A stretch of DNA of 64,000 nt from Dirofilaria immitis. Its lineage: Eukaryota > Nematoda > Chromadorea > Rhabditida > Onchocercidae. The notes beneath the pieces are model-generated. The model ran no database searches, was not told where the DNA came from, and worked only from the letters and a program-made list of their open reading frames with translations. Of the stretch, positions 24,805 through 36,201 are shown one piece after another. The stretch lies in NCBI GenBank assembly GCA_024305405.1, contig JAKNDB010000054.1, forward strand, positions 558,001-622,000. Direction: 5' to 3'. Numbering within the stretch: position 1 is the first letter of the stretch; each line of letters begins with the position of its first letter. Both the position numbers and the translations under genes were made by a program.

Positions 24805-24805
24805 G
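24804..24805 (+). other. Likely trans-splice acceptor of the monooxygenase gene
   Basis: ATATTTCAG ends here, 26 bases before the ATG, with no upstream coding exon. This is the usual position for spliced-leader addition in nematodes. Confidence 0.5.
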
Positions 24806-24831
24806 TGAAAACTTCTAACTGAAATTTTATA

Positions 24832-27800
24832 ATGCCTGAACGAATTTGTGTGGTAGGTGCAGGTGCGAGTGGCTTAACGGCCACAAAAATATGTCTTGAA
24901 AATGGCTTTCAAGTTGTATGCTTCGAGAAATCTTGCGATATCGGTGGATTATGGCGATATAAGCCGGAACCTTGTCCTGGTTCGAACTTTAAAAATTTTT
25001 TGCTTCCATATTCTTGTTTTCACTTTTAACGGTGTTAACATAATAAATTAATTTAATATTCGATTAATAATAAAGTGAAATCAACTGATTCATAATTCTT
25101 TAATAGTTCTATTTAGGGTGGCAGAAATTATCATAACATAATCCAAACAATTGTGAAGTCTAAATGTTATCAAGTTTATTTGTTCATATAAATTTTTAAC
25201 ATTTAATTCATATGTTTTGGTTAAAAAAATAATTGAAGATATTAGCTGCCACTATCATATCTCAGGATGTTACAACTGTGATAAGTGCGTTTTTTCCTTT
25301 AAGTGCGATTTTATCCTTATTAAATATCAAAAGTCTAAAATCATGTAGTCCAATAGATTTTTTATTTTAGGTTAGATTCTTTTGTCAAAGCAACAAAATA
25401 AATCGAAAAAAAAGGAATGATAAAATCAAATAATTGCGAAGTAAAATTTAAAAGTGAAATTTAATCAGATAATTGTGAAGTAAAATTTAGGAAAGAAAAA
25501 AATTACGAAAACATTTAGGACAAATGAGAAAATTGTTTGACAAAAAAATAAAATAAAATGTAAATAAAGAAATTAAATGAAAATCGTATGCATAATGAGG
25601 TAAAATTAAAACAGTATATGAAAAATGTTTGATTTGTCAGAGTTCAAAAAAAAGAAAATGGATAGGTGAAAGTGGAAGCAAGGAATGAATGTCTTTTAGG
25701 GGCCATATTTTAGCCTTTTTTTTGAAAAATAATTTGTCAAATGACGGTGCATGAAAAGCCGAGCGTAATTATTGGTTTTATTCATGTTAGCTGAAAAACT
25801 GCCAAAATTGCCAAAAATAACCTTTTGAATAAATATGACCTTTATGACAACTTCTTGATTGATAATCTTTTTTTTCTTGAAAATTTTTGCAATATGACGA
25901 TGTCTTGAAAAAATTGTTGCAATTAATAGTTTTATTAGATTCTGAAATTCCAAAAATTACTATGTAAATGACTTTTGAACAAATGTAACTTTTTAAATAA
26001 AATGAAAATTAAACAGCTTTTTGAATTACTGTGTCTTTTTATTTGGAAATTAGAATTAATTGCGACGTAGTTACTGGTTTTATCAGTGATTTATGATTTA
26101 TTTATTGAATCTTCGTTTTTATAACTTATTTTACCTTGGCAATAAATAACTTTAAAAATATATTGATAGAATAATATATCAAAGTAGTTTTATAATTATT
26201 TTCTTACCTTATCATTTCTAAAAATTTCGTTGAATTAAATTATTCTTCAGGTGAAGGTACAGTAATGAAAACTACAACAATCAATACATCGAAAGAGATG
26301 ACAGCTTTCAGTGATTTTATTCCGCCACCTGAAATGCCTAATTTTATGAATCATAAACAACTATTGAAATATTTTCGATCTTATGCTCATCATTTTAATT
26401 TATTACCATATATTAATTTGAGGCATGAAGTAATAAATATTGAAAGAGATGAAAAATATAATGAAAATGGCCGATGGAATGTTGCATATCGTATTATTGA
26501 GTGAGTTAATTTTTGAAACACTTTGCTTATATATTTATTATTGTTAAGAAATATGTCATTTGTATGAATGCTAAGGTCACAAGTAGAAAAACTACTATGA
26601 CCTTAGCGAGGTTATAAGAAGTAGTAAAATTATGGTATGTCCCTAATATGTTTCAATTTTCAACGACGTTTTCTTTTATAGTTAGGCAATTATAAATTAT
26701 TCTGATTTGTGATCTTTAGTTTTTGATTAGCAATGAAAATTATTCATAAATTTTCTTTTCGTTACATTGCCTAAAATTAAAAATTTTTATTTTTGCTTTT
26801 AGCTATTTCACTACCTTCATCGCTTTGCATAATTGATATTCATAAACAAAGAATATAATAATACCTTCATTTCATGATTCCCCTTTTTGCAATGCATCAT
26901 ATCATCTTTAGCAGATTGTTATTATTGCTTTATTATTTTCTCATTATATCTTATTTCTTTCAGAGAGAATATAATTTCTTAAATTAACATATTGTTTTAA
27001 TATATTAGCAGTCAACTCTGCTAATAATTAAATATAATAAGGAAGGTTTATTTTTATCCTCGTTTTTCATTCAAATAATATTTATGATATACGTCATTTA
27101 TCATTAATCTTAAAAGTTGAAAATATTGTTAGAAATATGTAACTTAATATGATCTAAACCACATATCAAGATACGTCAAAAAGATCAAATAGAAAACAAA
27201 ATTTATTCAATAATTATACTCTATATATAGTATAATTATTAAATAAATGTATAAAGCAAGTCATTTTTATGAAAGCATATAAATTTTTAATCCAATTTGA
27301 ATATCCCTATGCAGTTTATGTTTTGTTCGAAAACTAGATAACATTTTCTAATTTACTTTATCACAGCATCTCATCATAAAGTCATTGAAATAGTTGATTA
27401 TTTCTGAAAATTGAGTCAACATTATTTCGTATTTACTTGTTTTATTCATTATGGTAATTCAGATATTTCATATATTTAATTTCCAACATTTCTCCCATTT
27501 TTCATCTCTTCACCTTCAAGATTACTAAATGACCCACATTCATTTGAAGCCTAAAAAACTTTAGTTTGTTTTGCTGTATTTCCTTTTATTGATTTGCATT
27601 TCAATTTTTCCGTTATAATTAATGAATTGTAATAAACTAAGTGAAATTATTATCACTTGGCTTAAATTTACAATGATACGTTTCAATTTTTCCTGCAGCA
27701 ACATTTTCAAAATTCCAAAATTAGTTTTCATTTCTGAAACAGTAGGATCTTTTAGAATCAGTTTCCGATCTTTTCTCATTCGAATTTATTTCCAATAGAT

Positions 27801-30800
27801 TCCATACTCATCATCTTCACTTTTTTCTTCCTTGCGGTCATTTTTATCATTCTTTTTCTCACTTGAATTCTTTCTTATCTCCTTTAACTTCTGTTCTCTG
27901 TCATCTTTTTATTCTCACACATGCTTATTTTCCTTATTTATCTGATTTTATATTCCTTTTTCTATATATTTCATTCATATTACTATCAACTTTCCATCAA
28001 AAATATCACTGTTGAATCCTCAAATTTTATGCAGTGGTAAGTTTTCATTCCCTAGAATAGAGCAAAATGCTTATTTATTTTTTCAGTATTTTTCTTAATT
28101 CGAATAATATAGTTTCTGAAATCTTTTGGAAATTTTTGATTGATAACAAATTTGAGAAGCATCCTGGAATCAATTTGTTATGTCCAATATTGAGGGCCAT
28201 TAACTGATCATATATGTTCAATCCTTTTATTTGACTGTTACAGAATTTATGCGATCTTATTGTTTATCTAACATTGATCATTTAAAAAAATGATAAATGA
28301 ATTAATTCGATTTTGTTCAAAAATGATGATTTGTTACTTATGACAGTTCATCTATAACGTTGAAGCAATAATAAATAGCAAATAAATGAATAATCAAAAT
28401 AGAAAAAAGGTATCGACAAGAAATATTTGAAAATTTCTATTCTTATAGTGATGATAAAACAAAAACGGAAAAATTTGATGGAATACTGCTCTGCTGTGGC
28501 CATCATACAATACCATATTGGCCAGAACCATTTCCAGGACAAGAAAAATTTCGCGGTGAAATTATCCATAGTCATGATTATCGTGAACCATTTTCGTACA
28601 ATGATAAAACTGTAGTACTGATCGGATCTGGTAATTCTGCTGGTGACATTGCAGTGGATTTGAGTAAAATTGCCAAAGAGGTGTGACTTCTTTTCCACTT
28701 TAAAGTTTAAAAATTATGAAGTAATTTCTGTTAATCAAAATTAATCACGGTTTTATTTCAGGTTTATTTATCAACTCGTAGTGGTACTTGGATACTCAGT
28801 AGAATGTGGGATAAAGGTGAACCAGCTGATTCAGTTTTTATAAATCGGTATATGTATGCAGTAAGACGAATAACACCATATTCGGTAAATTTCGTCGTTC
28901 GTTTAGAATTTACCATGGTCTGATCATATCATGTGCATCATTTTGTTCTAGCATTTACTTATAGCAAATAAGAAGAAATTTTCTATCGCTAAATTTTCTC
29001 CGGAATATGCTAGCAGTAATTGTTATCTTAACTTAGAAATCATTATGTAAATAATAAATCAATTTAGAAAGATGATAATTACTGATTATCTAATATTTTG
29101 TGAAATGAACAATAAATCGAGATAACAACCATTAATGAATTCAAATTTCTCGCCAATTTCTTATCATTGGTTGAATATTAAAAAAAGGAAAAATCCTCAA
29201 TATTAAAGATTTTTAGGGTCATATATTATTATCACACAATATTTGCAAAATAAGATATTTGACGCCAAGCAAAATTATAAATAATAATTAAATCATATAA
29301 ATATGTATATGATTTGCCAATAACATTGAAATTTTTTGACCAGAAATAAATGATTAAAAATGAATTGAAATAACGTAATTAATGAGATATTTTATGTGCC
29401 AATAGTTATCGGATCAATCATCAAATATGTTTTTGTTAACTTTCCCGATATTTAACCAAGCATAAGTTGCAGTTCTTTTACAATACGTTTGATAAAAAAA
29501 TCAATGCACGTTTCAATTGCGGACGATATGGTTTACAACCGAAGCATCATGCTCTTTCTGAACATCCTACCATTAATGATGATCTGCCAAATCGTATCGC
29601 TTCTGGATTTATTGTTGTAAGTGGTGCTAAGCTAATTACTAGATAAGCTAATGTGACAAAATTAATCATTAAGAATCTGGTTAGTAATTAAATCAAACAG
29701 AAAAGCTTGACAAACAGAAATTATGTGAGTTCTCTTAGATAATATGTGTGATTGTTTAGGTATATAATATATAAACATTATATAACGATTGCAGAAAAAT
29801 ATTTCCTTACTGGATGATATCGGTCCTAATTACCATGCAGAAATAAATATGTTAACAAATGAGCGGAAGGGCGCTTAATAACGCAAGTAAAAAGCCGCGA
29901 GACTAAAATGAAAAATGAGATTAGCAACCGAATAATGTAAGAGCGGAAAGAAAGAATAATCGTCGACGTTGCTTGACTGAGCTACCGCTACTTGAAGTAT
30001 GCCAGTTAACCTGGAGGGGTCTCATTTTTGTATCGATAATCCTTGGTCTTTATATTGTTCTCTGGCTTATTATACATTAGTTATACGGAGGATTTAGTTA
30101 TCAGAACAAAGAATAAGAGATGGACAATATTCAAACATGCACATTGATCATTACAACATTCCGGATGATTAGCGTAGATTTAAACATTTGAAACATTACA
30201 TGTAAGCTTTGCTATAGGGAACAAAGGGAATTAAGTAAATGATTCATTACATATCGTAACATTCATTTATAATGGATAATGAATCATTATTTGCATATAT
30301 TTATATTGTAAATTAGTTCGGCTTTCCGACAGCAATTATTAGTCAAAAAAATAGGTAAAGATCAGTGGCAGAGTATGTATTATGCTTAAAATATTTTTTT
30401 CTTTTTTTTCTAGATTAAACCAAACATTGCTTGTTTTACGGATCATGATGTGATATTTGAAGATGGTACAGCGGTAAGCAATGTTGATGCGGTCATCTTT
30501 GGTACCGGTTATTCATTTCATTTTTCAATTGTTGAAAATGGTAATCTTATACCTGTTACTGATAATAACGTCGATTTATATCAGTATATGTATCCACCAC
30601 AATTATCACCGAAGGTTTTTTATTTTCAATTTGAAATTTTGAAATTTTCAACCGATTCTTTTTCTTATTTCGTCTAGTTTTATTTTCTCTATTTGTAAAA
30701 TTTTCATAGTTATTCAAATTTACAGAATACTCTAGCGGTAATAGGCCTTATTCAACCTATTGGATCGATAATGCCTATTTCCGAAATGCAATCTCGACTT

Positions 30801-31688
30801 TATTGTGAAGTGTTTGCCGGTCGTCGTAAATTACCAGATGCCGAAAAATGCAAAAGACATTGATAAAAAGAAAGCATATAGAACGAAAAGATACAGAAAT
30901 AGTCGACGACATACTTTGCAGGTTTATCACATACTAATATAATATAAGTATGCACTATTTGTTTACCGTTTAAAATTTTTGGTATAATATTATTATTTCC
31001 GTAGAAATTTAAGGTAGATTACGCAATTTATATGGATAAATTAGCGAAGATGATTGGTGTAAACCAAATTTGCTCAAATATTGGTTTACTGATCCACGTT
31101 TGGCATATACTTTATTATTTGAGGGTATGGCACCATATCAGTTTAGATTAAAGGTTAAATTTCAGTTTAAATTTTATTAATTTTCAATTAATTAGATTTG
31201 TTTTTTATCAGTACTTTGTTTATTTTATTTTTTCCTTATGTTTTCCTGGGCAATTAGATGAATTGCTTCTGAATTTAAAGCCTAATAATTTTTCTCGAAC
31301 TATTAAAATAGTCTAATCATGCATCATCATTAGTCGAGTATCGCAATGTTTGGATATGTGGAAAAAATTTTGTTGATTAACTTATAGATTCGTAATCGTA
31401 ATCGTCCATTGCATGGAAATTTCCATGCAATGGCATCTAAATTTTCTTCATACATTTTATAGTTATATTCACTTCGGTTCTTGTAAAAGAGAAGCTAATT
31501 TGCTTGCTTCTCTTTGATAGGGCCCAAATTCATGGGATGGAGCACGCGATGCATTACTAGGTATGGCAGAACGGACATTCGAAAATTCTCGCACACGACG
31601 AACTCCTGAGACATTGAAAACGAAACCGATTAATAAATTTTGGTATTATCTTAAACTGACCAGTCCTTTTAAATCAATGAGTAACTAA
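24832..31688 (+). CDS. fmo: Flavin-containing monooxygenase (FMO)
   Basis: FAD- and NADPH-dependent enzyme that oxygenates soft nucleophiles (N- and S-containing compounds), usually at the ER. Exons: 24832-24979, 26251-26500, 28449-28680, 28762-28884, 29473-29616, 30414-30614, 30726-30921, 31014-31153, 31521-31688. All phases fit, and the repaired length is 1605 nt (534 aa), normal for the family. Motifs: FAD-binding VVGAGASGLTA at residues 7-17, EGTVMKTTTINTSKEM, the FMO signature FRGEIIHSHDYR near residue 166, NADPH-binding GSGNSAGD near 191, NDDLPNRIASG, and FGTGYSF. Exon 7 lacks one base in each of the runs 30844-30848 and 30852-30855, and exon 8 lacks one in 31061-31063. The C-terminus shows no clear membrane anchor, unlike mammalian FMOs. 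The family is certain; the substrate is unknown. Confidence 0.96.
26570..26606. repeat. Short near-perfect hairpin in FMO intron 2
   Basis: GCTAAGGTCA pairs with TGACCTTAGC, and inside it AGTAG pairs with CTACT around an A-only loop. At 37 nt it is short for a miRNA precursor. Confidence 0.7.
29858..30030 (-). other. Less AT-rich island in FMO intron 5, possible tRNA-derived element
   Basis: About 170 bp of clearly higher G+C inside an AT-rich intron. On the minus strand it contains TAGCTCAGTCAA (29984-29973), close to an RNA polymerase III A box, and GGTTGCTAATC (29929-29919), a weak B box at tRNA-like spacing. AAAAATGAGA and TCTCATTTTT at its two ends are complementary. It is not coding in any frame I checked. 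It could be a decayed SINE, a structured RNA or an enhancer. Confidence 0.35.
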
Positions 31689-31820
31689 CCATATGTGCTT
31701 GCATATGATTATAATTTGTCTATTTCGATGTCAGTTCTGCAGAATTTCAATATATTTCTATGATGGTAATATAAAAGTCAATACCCAGAAGATTGGATAG
31801 TGTTCAATGTTAGAAATTTA

Positions 31821-31826
31821 AATAAA
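31821..31826 (+). terminator. Poly(A) signal of FMO
   Basis: AATAAA 133 bp after the FMO stop codon. Confidence 0.55.
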
Positions 31827-31920
31827 TTATTTTTGACAATACAACTAATTTATATTAAATGAACAAAAGCATATTTATCGTTGAACGAAATTTATGGGAA
31901 CATTTTTGATGTGAGAATAG

Positions 31921-31980
31921 TCAGTTTTAATTTTCTATATTCAGTTTTAATTTTCTATATCCAGTTTTAATTTTTCAAAG
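31921..31980. repeat. Three tandem copies of a 20-bp unit
   Basis: The unit TCAGTTTTAATTTTCTATAT occurs twice exactly and a third time with changes at the start and end. Confidence 0.9.
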
Positions 31981-32225
31981 CTTGCAAAACTTCCATCAAT
32001 TTTAATGGAGAGTTTGCTTAGAAACTCAATAATTGATTTTAATTTTTTGTTGAGAATTTTCTTGTAAGTATAATGCATTTTTTCCTAACAAATATCAAAT
32101 TCTGGAATGTCTTGTAATGGCATTTTATTTGAAATTATCGATACAAAAAGTAATTAAAAATCACATATAATATTTATTAGATTAACCTCTGATAATCATA
32201 TTTGATATTAGCACCTGATACTTTG

Positions 32226-32241
32226 TTATTATTATTGGTAC

Positions 32242-32295
<54 letters not shown>

Positions 32296-32312
32296 TACTA
32301 TTATTATTATTG
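32226..32312. repeat. (ATT)n microsatellite
   Basis: More than 20 copies of ATT with a few interruptions (GGTACT, ACT ACT, TTG). Confidence 0.95.
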
Positions 32313-32482
32313 TTATCACAAAAATTCTGTAATATCACAGTTATAAGCCAAAACTTTGATTAGATTCACGATGATAAATGTAGATTTTCATCCTTTCAGC
32401 TTTTTCCTGAAAAAAATCTTATTATCATCAATTTTTAGATTTGTTATCGATTAGTATTATAAGTCAAACCTCAGTAAAACTA

Positions 32483-32488
32483 TTTATT
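32483..32488 (-). terminator. Possible poly(A) signal of the cuticlin gene
   Basis: AATAAA on the minus strand about 80 bp past the stop codon. Confidence 0.45.
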
Positions 32489-32564
32489 TTTTATCTACTA
32501 GTAGTGGATTGAGGCTTGGAAATTTGTATATGAATTATAAATTAAACTTCAGAATAAGAATTAA

Positions 32565-35500
32565 TTAACTCTCTCTCGAAGAGCTTTCAGATCCACAATC
32601 TAACTCTTTCAATTTCAGTGCACTAACAACGACTATGTGTTATTCAAGTTTAGATTTTTAAAAATAAAATTTAAAAAACTATACCCATTTCTCTTGCATC
32701 GGAAAATTAGAGTTGTTGATAAAATAATAAGCAAAATTGAAATAGCAGCAAGCAATACAGTAAGGGTTGGATAAGTTAAACATACTCTTTGTGGTGATAC
32801 TAATGCTACCGCCACACCATTTTCTGTTTCAAAATTGGACTGAAATTTATATATTAACTGATGTATTGTAATTTGTTAATTAACTTTCTCAATAATTGAT
32901 ATTAATTATATATGAAATTCATGTGAATTTTATTAATGAGCAATAAATATTTTCATTTTAATCATATTTTAAACTCTTTAAATGTGATATTTCTCTAAAA
33001 ATTCATCTAAAAATGCATGTGATATAAAGAAATATCAAAAGAAAGGTTATAGATTTTACTAAATACATAGCACATTGTATTTAATGCTAAATTTCAAGAA
33101 CTTAATCCAAAAAAAAAAAAATTATAATCGGTTCAAAAAGTTGTACCTGAATAGCTTTTTGCACGAAAATTCGTGATCGTAAATCAGATACTCCGTTTTC
33201 TTCAATATTGTCGAGCATATTCAGCGTAGCTATTAAATCTATCTGATTAGTGTTACGTGAATCATCATACGTATCATGCGTATTCTTTCTCAATGAAACA
33301 CTGAAATTTTGTAAATTTTAGAATGTTTCATTGAATCATTTCTGCGCTGATCAGAATTTTTGTGATTTAAAATTTTAAATATCGTACCTAGAATTGTTGC
33401 CAGATAAACTACGTCGAATTCGATTATTGTTAGTACATGTCGGTGGAGTAAGGCCTTCACATTCACCAGCATTTTTTTGCATAACTCGACGACACATTGA
33501 TAGTTTAGAACCGAAGTATCACTAAATTTATAGCCCCATGTTTCAACCACTGCCTATAAATTTAAGATTCAAAATATATAAAAATTAATTTTAGTGGCTG
33601 TAAATTTGAAATTCAGAATATAGGGAATAATAGATTGCCAGGAAAAATAATGATAATATGATTTTTTAGAAATTGACTTGTATTATTGTTAAAATACAGT
33701 AAGGCACTTCAAAGTTTCACGACTTTTAACACAAAATTCGATTTAAAATTAGTTTGCGCTTGGTAGAGAAAAAGAAATTCGTTTTGAGATTATTCCTTAG
33801 ATTAGGAAATCGAAAAGCTTTTGAATTTGATAAATATCGAAATGTTTCTAGAAGTGAAATGTTTACAAGTTTAGTCTCTCAAATTGAGAATATAAATAAA
33901 ATATTAGCAACAAAATAAGCTAACTAATTTTGATCACATTATTATAATAACTAATTTCGTTATCTTTTATTCTTATGCTTCAAGTTTCAAGTTTTAATTG
34001 TTCCCAATTACTACATTTTCTCTCTTAAGAGATTAAAAATGGATTTTCATTTTTCTGCAAATTTATAAAGAAGCCGAAATACTTTACTCTTGACAAATCC
34101 TCGTCATATTGCACATCAGGTTGAATTATCGGGTCAATAGTGCATCCATCCATATCAAGCTAAAACATATTTCAACTTATTGTTAATTCATTGTTAATTC
34201 AGTTCAATATTTAATATTTTATAAGCAATAAAATAAGCCAAATACCAAGTCGTAACGTGTTCCTCGTCCATCGTTGACGAAACATGAATGCACCAAAAAT
34301 CCTTGTGTATCATCATCACACTCCCAAACATGATAAATTTTTTCACCAACTTGTCCAAAACTGTAACTTCTAAGCTACCGTATCAGTTTTTAATCTGTAA
34401 GCTACTGTGTTGGCTTCTAACTTCGTAAGTTATGGCATTATAGTTCCTTTCAAAAAAATTTTAAGAAAACTGATTAGATTTGAATTTGAAATCTGTAGTA
34501 ATAAATTATCACTAACTATTTATTCATCCTTAAATTATTTCGGAAAAATTTCTGCCTAAATTTTTGATTCTATAACAGGCAGTGTAATAGATTAATTCAT
34601 TGAGCCAACAAGTGGGGAGGCAAAATCCGATTGACAATTTGGACCAACAGAATAATTAGATTAGAAGAGAACTACATTATAGATGTTGATATCAAATAAT
34701 TTCGAATTCTAAAAATTAAAATTGAGAATTGCGAAACAATATTTACACAGTAGGTGGTCCATCTGCAGCTTCCCGAATGGATACTGTATGTACAAGTGGG
34801 CATTTGTACTGTATCCATTAATTCAGTAGTACCGATAGATGACATATCTACACCGGATGTTAGCCGTTTAATATTTCGGAAGAAGCACATACAACGATAA
34901 GCTCGATCAGCTCGCGTTACAAATGTTCCATGAAATGATACAACGATTGTGAGTGAGAACATAATACCCTAAAATTATGCAAGTGTAATTCTATTCTTTT
35001 TGTATGAAACTTTCAAAAATGTTTACGGAATGTTCTAAACTTTAGCTAGGCAGAAAATATTTCGAAAATTAATCAATTGCGCCAAATGTTTTGCTAGACA
35101 AAATGTTTCTAAGTTAATCGAACATAAATAATAGTACCTCTAAAGAACCTGTAACTCGCTGTCTTTGCATTGTACAATCACCATTCTGAATCATCATCGA
35201 GAACTTATCTTGATCGACATTTGATGCAAAATTCCTCGAGCATCTTTCATCATCAGCTAATCCTCGAACATATACACGTCCAGTAAATGGTTTTTAGTTT
35301 TGAATGTTAACGATACCATCGTATCCTCACAATCTACCTTTAAATATAAATAAGATATAATATCAACTTTTTTCATAATTAATTGAAAAGATTTGTTCAA
35401 TTTTAAATAATCCAAAATTTCAACAAATATCAGAATAATCACTAAATGCTAAATTAATTAAATGATTCAATTTCTTATATAAATAATTTTCTTGAATGAG

Positions 35501-36201
35501 ATATCTGAGGTGTAACTGGAAGAATATATTGTGAAGCAGATACTAAAATCTCCGTAAATATTATTGAAATTGGAAAGTTTAAGATGAACGAAAATCATTA
35601 ATAGAGCATAATGCTGATTTCTTGGCGAATCTGTAATGCTAATTTTTTCAGGAATCTTTTCGAATTGATATATTTAAGTAGGAAAAGAGGTGAAATAATA
35701 GTTTCTAATTATTTAAGATACATGATCTTTGCAATTCGCACAATTTATGTTCGACATTTTTCATCTTTTGTATTTATAGGTATTGCAAATAAAAATGTCT
35801 TCAAATTCTCGACTTTTCTGGTTCATTAACTATTCATATTTTATATAGATTAGTAGATGAAATTTAGTTTTATCTTCAAGTGTTCCTTTAAAGCATCAAA
35901 TTTCTTTTCTAGAAGTTTCATTCTTCTCTATTACCGAAGGATTCGTTTTGATTAGAACAAAAGTTTTAAAAAGTTAGTTTAGATATTGCCCTTTAGTGGT
36001 TTTATTTAAAACGAAACGTGAAAAAGAGATGAAAAGAAAATGAAATAAATGATAAAGCAAATGATAAAGGAAAGTAAGTGATAAAGAGTTTACCACAGGA
36101 GTTCCAATCAATTCGTTATCAATGGTAGTAGTCAGTATAGCATTCGTGAAACTGTGTATCAGAAATAAACTGATGATATGATGACCCTTTGAAGGTTGCA
36201 T
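32565..36201 (-). CDS. Cuticlin-like ZP-domain membrane protein
   Basis: Secreted or membrane ZP protein of the kind that polymerises in the nematode cuticle. Exons: 36201-36094, 35337-35138, 34968-34747, 34360-34246, 34159-34088, 33553-33388, 33300-33147, 32839-32685, 32622-32565, about 416 aa. It shows a signal peptide (MQPSKGHHIISLFLIHSF), ZP-N (VDCEDTMVSLTFKTK, CSRNFASNVDQDKFSMMIQ), ZP-C (VGEKIYHVWECD, DGCTIDPIIQPDVQYDEDL, NYQCVVELCKK, CEGLTPPTC), a furin-like NRIRRSL site, one C-terminal membrane helix near LLAAISILLIILSTTLIF, and a short polar tail. One base is missing in the runs 35291-35295 and 33472-33478. Exon 3 carries a 4-base insertion at 34777-34780 that breaks the conserved CTYSIRE motif. 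The upstream GTG at 36255 is not used as the start. The family is firm; the paralogue is unknown. Confidence 0.93.

Larger units (their letters stand above)
31689..32564. other. Convergent intergenic region between FMO and the cuticlin gene
   Basis: About 880 bp holding the two 3' UTRs, a three-copy 20-bp tandem repeat and an (ATT)n run. No gene seen. Confidence 0.6.
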
